From assembly GCA_030825115.1 (NCBI GenBank), contig JAPJQL010000070.1:1-6642 (forward strand): DNA of 6,642 nucleotides, read 5' to 3'. This document shows, one piece after another, positions 1 to 6,312 of the stretch; position 1 is the first letter of the stretch, and each line of letters begins with the position of its first letter. A model generated the notes under the pieces. That model had not been told where the DNA came from. It saw nothing but the letters and a program-made list of their open reading frames with translations, and did no database searches. The stretch is from Lachnospiraceae bacterium (lineage in GTDB: Bacteria; Bacillota; Clostridia; Lachnospirales; Lachnospiraceae). The translations under genes were made by a program, and so were the position numbers.

Positions 1-61
1 TTTTAAATTTCGTCACTTTGACGATAGTGATTTATGGTACCTCTGAACAGTAACCAAGAAC
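1..61. other. Non-coding left edge, no gene recognised
   Basis: I see no supportable gene here. There is a short inverted repeat, CGTCA-ctt-TGACG at 11-23, and the octamer TTGACGAT at 18-25, which recurs at 62-69 as the -35 region of the next promoter. The first copy has no -10 box at the right distance. The segment may be the tail of an upstream intergenic region, but the upstream gene lies outside the window. Confidence 0.4.
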
Positions 62-91
62 TTGACGATTCCCGAAATTTTCAGGTATAAT
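62..91 (+). promoter_or_regulatory. Sigma-A-type promoter of the methyltransferase gene
   Basis: A -35 box TTGACG (62-67) and a perfect -10 box TATAAT (86-91) are separated by 18 bp. This is close to the vegetative consensus. Transcription should begin near 98, giving a leader of about 84 nt before the ATG at 182. A second, weaker possibility is an extended -10 (TG-A-TATACT, 116-124), which has no good -35 box. Confidence 0.75.
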
Positions 92-123
92 AGGAAAGCT
101 TTTATCAAAATTCTATGATATAC

Positions 124-152
124 TATAGATACATGGGGAATTCCCCTCTATA
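124..152 (+). repeat. Palindrome GGGGAATTCCCC with outer inverted arms in the methyltransferase leader
   Basis: Positions 135-146 are a perfect 12-bp palindrome. It is flanked by a second complementary pair, TATAGA (124-129) and TCTATA (147-152), with a 5-nt asymmetric bulge (130-134) on the left. In RNA it can fold into a short hairpin ending about 9 nt before the Shine-Dalgarno-like stretch. In DNA it has the symmetry of a dimeric repressor site just downstream of the promoter. No U-run follows, so it is not a terminator. The role is inferred. Confidence 0.45.
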
Positions 153-160
153 CAGTTTGC

Positions 161-168
161 AGGAAAGG
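161..168 (+). promoter_or_regulatory. Probable Shine-Dalgarno site for the methyltransferase gene
   Basis: AGGAAAGG lies 13 nt before the ATG at 182, farther than usual. A weaker GGA at 171-173 is closer. An in-frame TAG at 176-178 excludes any earlier start, so ATG 182 is the first possible one despite the wide spacing. Confidence 0.5.
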
Positions 169-181
169 TTGGATATAGAAT

Positions 182-1042
182 ATGTGGATTGCTGACGGCT
201 GGAACGATTATCAGGTCATCGACTGCTCCAAAGGAGAAAAGCTGGAACGGTGGGGAGAGTATCTCCTCGTCCGCCCGGATCCCCAGGTTATCTGGGACAC
301 GCCAAAGACGCACAGGGGATGGCGCTATATGAACGGACATTATCACCGCAGCGCCAAAGGCGGCGGCGAGTGGGAGTTCTTTGATCTGCCGGAACAGTGG
401 ACGATCAATTACAAAGGCCTGACATTCAATCTGAAGCCGTTCAGCTTCAAGCATACCGGATTATTTCCCGAGCAGGCGGCCAACTGGGATTGGTTTGGAG
501 AGAAGATTAAAAATGCCGGGCGTCCCGTCAAAGTGCTGAACCTGTTCGCCTATACCGGCGGCGCAACGCTTGCCGCAGCACAGGCCGGAGCCAACGTCAC
601 CCACGTCGACGCCTCCAAAGGCATGGTCGCCTGGGCGAAAGAAAACGCCGTTTCCTCCGGGCTTGGGGACGCGCCGGTCCGCTGGCTGGTTGATGACTGC
701 GTAAAATTTGTAGAGCGGGAAATCCGCCGAGGCAACCACTATGACGCGATCATCATGGACCCGCCGTCTTATGGACGTGGACCCAAGGGGGAAATCTGGA
801 AAATCGAAGATGCGATCCACCCCCTGGTAAAGCTCTGCGTTCAGCTCTTGTCGGACGAGCCGTTGTTCTTCCTGATCAACTCCTACACCACCGGACTCGC
901 GCCGGCGGTTCTTACCTATATGATGGCTACTGAGATTTGCCCCGGATTCGGCGGGCATGTAGAGGCACAGGAGATCGGGCTTCCCGTGAAAGAGACCGGG
1001 CTGGTACTGCCATGCGGGGCTTCCGGGAGATGGGAGCGGTAA
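182..1042 (+). CDS. Class I SAM-dependent methyltransferase, RlmI-like catalytic domain
   Basis: This 286-residue protein is a Rossmann-fold methyltransferase expected to use S-adenosylmethionine, most likely on rRNA or another nucleic acid. The SAM-binding motif I is LNLFAYTGGAT (119-129). An acidic residue follows strand 2 (D143 in HVDASKG), D171-D172 sit where the adenine-contacting acid is expected, and the catalytic motif IV is DPPS (193-196). The DPPS motif and the FAYTGG loop match the RlmI/RlmK-type m5C or m7G 23S rRNA enzymes. The N-terminal 100 residues are not a recognisable PUA domain as in full-length RlmI, which is about 100 residues longer, so the target may differ. The start at 182 is fixed by an in-frame stop at 176-178, and the N-terminus (MWIADGWNDY) looks typical of clostridial members. 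It has its own promoter and converges on the sec-tgt-yajC operon. The family call is firm, the substrate is not. Confidence 0.88.
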   Translation: MWIADGWNDYQVIDCSKGEKLERWGEYLLVRPDPQVIWDTPKTHRGWRYMNGHYHRSAKGGGEWEFFDLPEQWTINYKGLTFNLKPFSFKHTGLFPEQAANWDWFGEKIKNAGRPVKVLNLFAYTGGATLAAAQAGANVTHVDASKGMVAWAKENAVSSGLGDAPVRWLVDDCVKFVEREIRRGNHYDAIIMDPPSYGRGPKGEIWKIEDAIHPLVKLCVQLLSDEPLFFLINSYTTGLAPAVLTYMMATEICPGFGGHVEAQEIGLPVKETGLVLPCGASGRWER

Positions 1043-1047
1043 TACGG

Positions 1048-1093
1048 AAACAAAAAGAGGGAAACCACTCAAACTAATGAGTTGATTTCCCTC
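1048..1093 (-). terminator. Intrinsic terminator of the scf-sec-tgt-yajC operon
   Basis: Read on the minus strand, a long stem begins 6 nt after the yajC stop. The arms GAGGGAAATCAACTC and GAGTGGTTTCCCTC pair over 14 bp with one bulged A and two adjacent U-G/C-G steps, and an 8-nt loop. TTTTTGTTT follows directly (1056 down to 1048). This is a strong rho-independent terminator. On the plus strand the same hairpin is preceded, not followed, by a comparable run, so it should stop only leftward transcription well. Confidence 0.9.
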
Positions 1094-1099
1094 AAAAAT

Positions 1100-1393
1100 T
1101 TACGCCTCCGGCTTCTCCACCTGAACGATCGCTACCTTCTGCATCGGAATCCGGCAGTTCTTATTGTTGCCAAACTCAACGATCACAGTATCATCTGTCA
1201 TATCGATTACCACGCCATAGAATCCGCTGGTGGTCAGAATGCTGTCGCCGATTGCCACACTGGCCAGCAGGGCCTGCTGTTTTTTCTTTTCTTTCTGCTG
1301 TGGGCGGATTGCCATAAAATACATAAGCGCACAGAAGAAAATAATGTAACCGATTAAAAATGCCGGGGTCATACCGCCTGATGCTACTACCAT
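1100..1393 (-). CDS. yajC: Sec translocon accessory subunit YajC
   Basis: YajC is a small membrane protein that associates with SecD and SecF next to the SecYEG channel and is not essential where tested in other bacteria. This copy has 97 residues, a normal length. A single membrane helix spans about residues 11-28 (FLIGYIIFFCALMYFMAI). It is followed by the family's signature RPQQKEKKK (30-38) at the cytoplasmic face, and then a small beta domain containing ILTTSGFYGVV (52-62). The ATG at 1393 has a strong GAGGAGGA ribosome site 7 nt upstream, which favours it over the internal Met at residue 8. It is the last gene of the operon, 85 nt after tgt and directly before the terminator. In many bacteria yajC precedes secD; here it lies downstream of both secDF and tgt. 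Confidence 0.93.
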   Translation of the reverse strand: MVVASGGMTPAFLIGYIIFFCALMYFMAIRPQQKEKKKQQALLASVAIGDSILTTSGFYGVVIDMTDDTVIVEFGNNKNCRIPMQKVAIVQVEKPEA

Positions 1394-1400
1394 AAAAATG

Positions 1401-1408
1401 TCCTCCTC
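1401..1408 (-). promoter_or_regulatory. Strong ribosome binding site of yajC
   Basis: GAGGAGGA on the minus strand lies 7 nt before the yajC ATG. It is much stronger than the site used by tgt and starts only 5 nt after a GC-rich hairpin (1414-1438), so folding of the leader probably leaves it accessible. Confidence 0.75.
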
Positions 1409-1413
1409 GTGAC

Positions 1414-1457
1414 CAGACTGCCGCCTCGCCGCAGTCTGTCTGCTTTTCTTTTTTCTT
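1414..1457 (+). terminator. Candidate plus-strand (antisense) intrinsic terminator in the tgt-yajC gap
   Basis: Arms CAGACTGC (1414-1421) and GCAGTCTG (1431-1438) form a perfect 8-bp stem with a 9-nt loop. On the plus strand the stem is followed, after TCTGC, by a T-rich tract (TTTTCTTTTTTC from 1444). This has terminator geometry for rightward transcripts, which would be antisense to yajC. On the minus strand the same stem has an A/G-rich tract before it and would be a stable leader hairpin immediately upstream of the yajC ribosome site. Which strand matters cannot be told from sequence. Confidence 0.45.
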
Positions 1458-1461
1458 TGTC

Positions 1462-1478
1462 TCCGGTCATTTACCGGA
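1462..1478 (-). repeat. Small hairpin just after the tgt stop codon
   Basis: TCCGGT and ACCGGA arms of 6 bp enclose a 5-nt loop, starting at the base next to the tgt TGA (1479-1481). On the minus strand a purine-rich tract, not a U-run, follows, so it is unlikely to terminate transcription. It could protect a processed 3' end or be incidental. Confidence 0.35.
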
Positions 1479-2618
1479 TCAGTCTTTTGGACCTTCCGCC
1501 ATCCGTCCCAGCTTGTCTGCTTTGTAGGAGGAATAACGGTGCTCCTCGATTGCGTCGCGAATCTCTTCCATCATTGTATTATAAAAGTACAGATTATGCA
1601 AGACACATAATCGCATTCCCAGCATTTCTTTCGCTTTCAGCAGATGGCGGATATACGCCCTGCTGTATGAGCGGCACGCCGGGCACTGGCAGCCTTCCTC
1701 GATCGGCCTTGGGTCCAGCTCATATTTCTGGTTGAACAGATTGATCTTGCCAAAATTTGTATACAGATGTCCGTGACGCCCGTTCCTGGATGGGTATACA
1801 CAGTCAAAGAAGTCCACGCCCCGGTCCACCGCCTCTAAGATATTGGCAGGCGTCCCCACACCCATCAGGTATGTCGGCTTCTCCTTCGGCAGGTGCGGCA
1901 CCGTCACATCCAGGATATGATACATCTCCTCGTGACTCTCACCGACCGCCAGACCGCCGACCGCATAGCCGTCCAGATCCATTCCGGCAATCGTCTTTGC
2001 ATGCTCCACCCGGATATGGTCCACGACGCCGCCCTGGTTGATCCCAAATAAAAGCTGCTCACGGTTTATCGTATCCGGCAGGGAGTTGAGCCTTGTCATC
2101 TCTTTTTTGCACCGCTCCAGCCACCTGGTCGTGCGGTCCACGGAGTTCTGGATATATTTCTCATCTGCATGGCTGGGCGGGCACTCGTCAAACGCCATCG
2201 CGATCGTAGACGCCAGATTCGACTGAATCTGCATGCTTTCTTCCGGACCCATAAATATCTTGCGCCCGTCGATGTGGGAGTTGAAATACACGCCCTCTTC
2301 CTTGATCTTGCGAAGCCCCGAAAGGGAAAACACCTGGAATCCGCCGGAATCGGTCAGGATTGGCTTATCCCAGTGCATAAACTTATGGAGCCCGCCAAAC
2401 TGCTTAATCAGCTTATCTCCGGTCCTCACATGGAGGTGGTAGGTATTGGAGAGCTGTACCTGTGTCTTGATCTCCTGCAGGTCATCCGTCGATACAGCCC
2501 CCTTGATCGCCGCCACCGTTCCCACGTTCATGAACACCGGTGTCTGGATGGTCCCGTGCACGGTCTGAACCTCAGCCCGCTTTGCACGTCCATCCGTTGT
2601 AATCAGTTGATATCTCAT
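1479..2618 (-). CDS. tgt: Queuine/preQ1 tRNA-ribosyltransferase (TGT)
   Basis: This cytoplasmic enzyme swaps the guanine at wobble position 34 of tRNAs with GUN anticodons (Asp, Asn, His, Tyr) for preQ1, the committed tRNA step of queuosine synthesis. The 379-residue length is normal. Visible landmarks are LSNTYHLHVRTG (56-67), the base-pocket DSGGFQVFSL with general acid D90 (90-99), FDECPP with D144, GGLAVGES (221-228), and the nucleophile region FDCVYPSRNGRHG, whose D272 is the expected covalent nucleophile. Zinc ligands are C310, C312, C315 and H341. All key residues are present, so the enzyme should be active. The ATG overlaps the secDF stop by one base (TAATG), with only a weak GGAAAGG upstream, which suggests translational coupling. 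No queA or preQ1 synthesis gene is in the window. Confidence 0.97.
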   Translation of the reverse strand: MRYQLITTDGRAKRAEVQTVHGTIQTPVFMNVGTVAAIKGAVSTDDLQEIKTQVQLSNTYHLHVRTGDKLIKQFGGLHKFMHWDKPILTDSGGFQVFSLSGLRKIKEEGVYFNSHIDGRKIFMGPEESMQIQSNLASTIAMAFDECPPSHADEKYIQNSVDRTTRWLERCKKEMTRLNSLPDTINREQLLFGINQGGVVDHIRVEHAKTIAGMDLDGYAVGGLAVGESHEEMYHILDVTVPHLPKEKPTYLMGVGTPANILEAVDRGVDFFDCVYPSRNGRHGHLYTNFGKINLFNQKYELDPRPIEEGCQCPACRSYSRAYIRHLLKAKEMLGMRLCVLHNLYFYNTMMEEIRDAIEEHRYSSYKADKLGRMAEGPKD

Positions 2619-4750
2619 TACTCAGCCTTTCCAGCCTTTTTCTTCTTAGCCATAGTCATTACATACCACAATGCACCAGTTACACATACAGAAGAATACG
2701 TACCACAGACGATGCCCACCATCAGTGGAAGCGCAAACTCACGGATGGAGGATACGCCCAGCAGATACAGGACAAAGACCATGACAAACGTCGTCAGAGA
2801 CGTGTTGATGCTTCTCGTGAAGGTCTGTGTAATACTCATGTTGACAACCTCAGCCAGGGACTGCTTGTTGGTCTTCGTCTTTAAATTCTCTCTGATTCGG
2901 TCAAAAATGACGATCGTCGCATTGATCGAGTAACCCACAATCGTCAGCATACAGGCGATAAAGGTAGATCCGACAGACCATTTTGCAATCGCATAGAAGG
3001 TAAGGACAACCAGCACGTCATGTACCAGCGCCAGAACCGCACTTGCCGCAAACTTGATATCCTTAAACCGCAGCCAGATATATCCCAGCATACAGATTGT
3101 CGCAATGATCACCGCAATCATGGCATCCTGCTTCATCTCTGCGCTGACCGCACCGGAGATGCTCTCCGCCGTAATCTTCTCCGACTCCACGCCAAAGTTC
3201 TCAACCAGCGCATCGTCGAGCGCCTGCCTCTGGTCTACAGATAAGGTCTTTGTCTTGATGATGACCTCATTGGTGCCTGCCACCTTCTGGGTCTGCACAT
3301 CAGAGTCTCCCGTTACCCCGGACACAACCGGCACTACCTTGGAAGAGATATCCTCCAGGGACATATCTTCGTTAAATGTCACATTCGTTGAAGTACCGCC
3401 TGTAAAGTCCATCCCATAGTTGAGGATCTTGCCCATCTGTCCGTTATTGACAGCCATAGCAGCCCAGCCGGCCACAATGACTACAACGGAGATGATAAAG
3501 CAGATATTTTTCTTTCCCAGGAAGTTGATCGGAGTCCTGTCTTTCTTTGTTCCGTAAAGCTTCGGGTTCTCACATCCAAGGCTGTACAGTGCATATAATG
3601 CGCCTTTTGTCACAAACAATGCAGTAAGCATGGAAAGCACGATACCGATCGCCAGCGTGGTCGCAAATCCCTTAACCGTACCGGAACCTCTGAAGTAGAG
3701 CACAGCTGCCGCGATCAGCGTAGTCACGTTGCCATCTATGATCGCAGACAGAGCCTTTGCAAAGCCTGTCTTGATCGCAGACTTCACGGTCTTTCCAAGT
3801 CCAATCTCCTCTTTGATACGGGTAAAGATGATAACATTCGCATCCACTGCCATACCGATGGAAAGGATGATACCCGCAATACCAGGGAGAGTCAGGGTCA
3901 CTTCAAAGGCCGCCAGCAGGATCAGGATCACGCCAACATACAGGCACAATGCCAGCACTGCTGCCACACCAGGGATCAGATATGCCCCGATCATGAACAC
4001 AGCGACGATTCCAAAGCCAATCGCTCCTGCTTTTAAGCTGGTCGCAATCGCTTCCTGTCCCAGCTTCGCGCCAACCACGTTGGAACGCAGCTCTTCCAGT
4101 TCCAGAGAAAGAGAACCGATCCTGATCGTTGCCGCAAGCTGATCAGCTTCCTCATAAGAGTCCATCCCGTCGATCTGGCACTGCCCGCCGGTGATCGCCT
4201 CGCGCACAACCGGATTGGAATATACCTTGCCGTCGTAGATGATCGCAATCCGCTTGCCTACATTGTTGGTGGTCGCAGTTGCAAATGCCTTTGTCCCCTC
4301 TTCTGTAAACGTCAGGCTTACTGCATAGGATTTGATTCCATTCTGCTCGTAAATAGCCGGTTTTGCAGAGGAAACCTGGTCGCCCGTCAAGATCACCTGG
4401 CCGCTCTCATCTGTAAAATACAAAGAGCCCGGTTTTCCAAGTTCTTCCAGGATCGCATTGGCATCGGATACGCCCGGGATATCAATGTTGATCCGGTTGC
4501 TGCCTTCCTGATACACTTCCGCTTCCGTACTGTAATTCTGCACCCTCTGCTGCAGCTTGTAGATGGTGTCTGACATCGCTTCTGCCGTTGGGTTCTCATC
4601 CACCGCCTGATAGGTGATGCTGACACCGCCGGCCAGGTCCAGTCCCAGCTTAATGTCATCCATGGTATCATACCCAAAGAATCCAAACAGCCCCACTGCA
4701 AACAGCAGAACCAGCAGACCTAAAAGACCTTTTACCTTACTGTTTTTCAT
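2618..4750 (-). CDS. secDF: Fused SecD-SecF protein translocase subunit
   Basis: SecDF is an inner-membrane RND-type protein that uses the proton gradient to help pull proteins out of the SecYEG channel. This is a 710-residue fusion of SecD and SecF with twelve predicted membrane helices. Helix 1 is at about 7-27, followed by the large external P1 domain (28 to about 235, opening with GLDLAGG at 36-42) and helices 2-6 (about 240-385, with AVDANVIIFTRIKEE at 301-315). The SecF half has a helix at about 415-435, YGMDFTGGT (445-453) at the start of its external domain, and five more helices from about 543 to 698, including ALVHDV and IVIFDRIREN. D303 and D578 correspond to the membrane aspartates needed for proton-driven function in the family, and R618 or R620 to the conserved arginine. 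I chose ATG 4750 because AAGGAG lies 9 nt upstream; a TTG 30 nt further up lies before that site. The gap to scfB is 13 nt. Confidence 0.95.
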   Translation of the reverse strand: MKNSKVKGLLGLLVLLFAVGLFGFFGYDTMDDIKLGLDLAGGVSITYQAVDENPTAEAMSDTIYKLQQRVQNYSTEAEVYQEGSNRINIDIPGVSDANAILEELGKPGSLYFTDESGQVILTGDQVSSAKPAIYEQNGIKSYAVSLTFTEEGTKAFATATTNNVGKRIAIIYDGKVYSNPVVREAITGGQCQIDGMDSYEEADQLAATIRIGSLSLELEELRSNVVGAKLGQEAIATSLKAGAIGFGIVAVFMIGAYLIPGVAAVLALCLYVGVILILLAAFEVTLTLPGIAGIILSIGMAVDANVIIFTRIKEEIGLGKTVKSAIKTGFAKALSAIIDGNVTTLIAAAVLYFRGSGTVKGFATTLAIGIVLSMLTALFVTKGALYALYSLGCENPKLYGTKKDRTPINFLGKKNICFIISVVVIVAGWAAMAVNNGQMGKILNYGMDFTGGTSTNVTFNEDMSLEDISSKVVPVVSGVTGDSDVQTQKVAGTNEVIIKTKTLSVDQRQALDDALVENFGVESEKITAESISGAVSAEMKQDAMIAVIIATICMLGYIWLRFKDIKFAASAVLALVHDVLVVLTFYAIAKWSVGSTFIACMLTIVGYSINATIVIFDRIRENLKTKTNKQSLAEVVNMSITQTFTRSINTSLTTFVMVFVLYLLGVSSIREFALPLMVGIVCGTYSSVCVTGALWYVMTMAKKKKAGKAE

Positions 4751-4759
4751 TGCCTTTTT

Positions 4760-4766
4760 CTCCTTA
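4760..4766 (-). promoter_or_regulatory. secDF ribosome binding site overlapping the scfB stop codon
   Basis: On the minus strand the sequence TAAGGAG merges the scfB TAA stop (4764-4766) with the AAGGAG site (4760-4765) that sits 9 nt before the secDF ATG. It decides the secDF start and suggests that ribosomes finishing scfB reload on secDF. Confidence 0.8.
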
Positions 4767-6164
4767 TTCTTCGTCGGCAAGCGCCGCCTTTATCATAATC
4801 GCACACTCAATCCGCTTCTTCTGCATCTCGCAGCCGATGTCATAAGCGTCCGTAATGCACCCGTGGAAATTGTATGAGTTTGCCGCACAGCCTCCGCTGC
4901 AGTAGAACCTTGCAAAACAGTCCCGGCATTTTTCCTTGGCATACACGTTGCAAAGCTTAAACTCGTCCCGGATCGCCGTATTCACGATACCGGTGTCCAC
5001 ATTCCCCATCAGGAACTCTTCCTGTCCCACAAACTGGTGGCACGGATAAAAATCCCCCCACGGCGTGACCGCAAGGTACTCGGTTCCGGAACCACAGCCC
5101 GACAGGCGCTTCGCCACGCAGGGACCCTGATTTAAGTCGATCATGAAATGGAAGAAATTAAAGCCGTTTCCTTCTTTCTTCCTTTTAATATACTCCACGG
5201 CAAGCTTATCATACTCCTCAAGGATACCCGGCAGGTCCTCCTCCCGGATGGAATAAGGCTCTTCCGGAGCTGACACCACCGGCTCGATGGACATCTGGTC
5301 AAAGCCAAGGTCTGCAAAATGTTTCACATCCTCGGAGAAATCCAGATTATTCCTTGTAAATGTCCCCCGGACATAATAGTCCTTGCCCGCGCGGCTCTTT
5401 GCAAACTTCTGGAACTTGGGGACAATGATATCGTAGCTGCTCCCCTTGCCGTTTCTGGTCGGACGCATATGGTCGTTGACATCTTTTCTGCCGTCCAGGC
5501 TCAGGACTACGTTGCTCATCTCCCGGTTACAGAACTCCATAACCTCGTCATTCAAAAGCATTCCGTTGGTTGTCAGGGTGAAGCGGAACTTTTTATTGTG
5601 GGCCGCTTCCTGAGAACGCCCGTACTCTACAAGCTGCTTTACCACTTCCCAGTTCATCAGCGGCTCGCCGCCAAAGAAATCCACCTCCAGGTTTCTGCGG
5701 CTCCCGGAATTGGCAATCAGGAAATCCAGCGCCTTTTTCCCTACCTCAAAGCTCATCAGGGCGCGTCTTCCGTGATACTCTCCCTCTTCGGCAAAGCAAT
5801 ACTTGCAGCCCAGGTTACAGTCATGGGCAATATGAAGGCAGAGCGCCTTTACCACTGTCTCCCGTTTTTTAAAGTCCGTCACATAACTCTGGTAGATATC
5901 TGCAGTATACAGCTCTTCTGCGTCGATAAGCTGCTGTACTTCTTCCAGCGCTTCCTCCACATCCTGCCGCGGGTAGGTCTTTGCCAGTTCCTCCGCCACA
6001 CGTTCCCGTTCTTTGGCAGGAATGGGCGCTGCGCTTTCAATCTCTCCCATCACCGGCTCCAACAGGGCGATGGCATCGTATACCACTTCATCTACTACAT
6101 GGACGGAACCGCTGCTGATATCCATTACGATGTTGTAACCGTTGTTTTTATATTGATGAATCAC
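4764..6164 (-). CDS. scfB: SCIFF peptide thioether maturase, radical SAM/SPASM enzyme
   Basis: ScfB is the cytoplasmic radical SAM enzyme that modifies the six-cysteine peptide ScfA, linking cysteine sulfurs to neighbouring residues as thioethers (ranthipeptide or sactipeptide-like chemistry; characterised relatives are CteB and Tte1186). The protein has 466 residues. About 1-95 form the winged-helix peptide-recognition region expected in this family. The radical SAM cluster motif is CNLGCKYC (C116, C120, C123), followed by FFGGEPL (163-169) for SAM binding. The SPASM region fits the seven-cysteine pattern: C357-X12-G370-X4-C375, then C413-X2-C416-X5-C422-X3-C426, then C445. Further cysteines are C349, C405, C436 and C454. 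It should therefore hold one SAM-binding and two auxiliary 4Fe-4S clusters. The start is a GTG at 6164 with AAGGAG 8 nt upstream. It lies 148 nt downstream of scfA, in the same orientation. Confidence 0.96.
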   Translation of the reverse strand: MIHQYKNNGYNIVMDISSGSVHVVDEVVYDAIALLEPVMGEIESAAPIPAKERERVAEELAKTYPRQDVEEALEEVQQLIDAEELYTADIYQSYVTDFKKRETVVKALCLHIAHDCNLGCKYCFAEEGEYHGRRALMSFEVGKKALDFLIANSGSRRNLEVDFFGGEPLMNWEVVKQLVEYGRSQEAAHNKKFRFTLTTNGMLLNDEVMEFCNREMSNVVLSLDGRKDVNDHMRPTRNGKGSSYDIIVPKFQKFAKSRAGKDYYVRGTFTRNNLDFSEDVKHFADLGFDQMSIEPVVSAPEEPYSIREEDLPGILEEYDKLAVEYIKRKKEGNGFNFFHFMIDLNQGPCVAKRLSGCGSGTEYLAVTPWGDFYPCHQFVGQEEFLMGNVDTGIVNTAIRDEFKLCNVYAKEKCRDCFARFYCSGGCAANSYNFHGCITDAYDIGCEMQKKRIECAIMIKAALADEE

Positions 6165-6172
6165 TGAGTTTT

Positions 6173-6178
6173 CTCCTT
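6173..6178 (-). promoter_or_regulatory. Ribosome binding site that sets the GTG start of scfB
   Basis: AAGGAG lies 8 nt before the GTG at 6162-6164. No in-frame ATG is comparably placed; the first internal Met is residue 14, too far downstream and inside the conserved N-terminal domain. The GTG is therefore well supported. Confidence 0.8.
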
Positions 6179-6208
6179 ATCTAATGGGGTTTTGCTATCA
6201 CGTAGGAT

Positions 6209-6268
6209 AGGCAGACAGAGAAAAGACCCCTACAATCCGGGACCATAGGGGTCGTCTCCTGTCTGCCT
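6209..6268 (-). promoter_or_regulatory. Two-part hairpin between scfA and scfB (partial terminator or processing site)
   Basis: An outer perfect 10-bp stem (6209-6218 with 6259-6268, arm AGGCAGACAG and its complement) encloses an inner perfect 8-bp stem (6225-6232 with 6246-6253, arm GACCCCTA and its complement) and a 13-nt loop. The intervening strands (5 and 6 nt) can partly pair as well. Read on the minus strand, the inner stem is followed by TTTTCT, which by itself resembles an intrinsic terminator, but this U-run lies within the larger fold. A leaky terminator or an RNA processing/stability element would raise the amount of scfA message over scfB. The structure is seen; the role is inferred. 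Confidence 0.7.
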
Positions 6269-6312
6269 GAAATTGCTCGATTCACTGTATCAGATTGCAC
6301 ACCAGTACAGAA

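Noticed and set aside
37..45. TACCTCTGA at 37-45 repeated at 6634-6642
   Set aside because: A 9-base match in a window of this size is expected many times by chance, so it does not support terminal repeats or a mobile element.
18..69. TTGACGAT occurring twice upstream of the methyltransferase gene as a tandem promoter
   Set aside because: Only the second copy has a -10 box at the right spacing; the first has none, so a second promoter is not supported.
461..1072. Minus-strand open frame of 203 codons opposite the methyltransferase gene
   Set aside because: It is antisense to the conserved SAM-binding and DPPS region, would cross the operon terminator and resembles nothing known.
1057..1093. 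Operon terminator acting in both directions
   Set aside because: On the plus strand the hairpin is followed by CAAAAATTT, with only three T residues after an A-run, so efficient rightward termination is not supported.
2169..2933. Plus-strand open frame of 254 codons across the tgt-secDF junction
   Set aside because: It spans the antisense of two well-identified genes and has no recognisable domain.
5319..6167. Long plus-strand open frame (282 codons) opposite scfB
   Set aside because: It lies entirely antisense to a clearly recognised radical SAM enzyme, has no family resemblance and no ribosome site; it is a shadow of codon bias.
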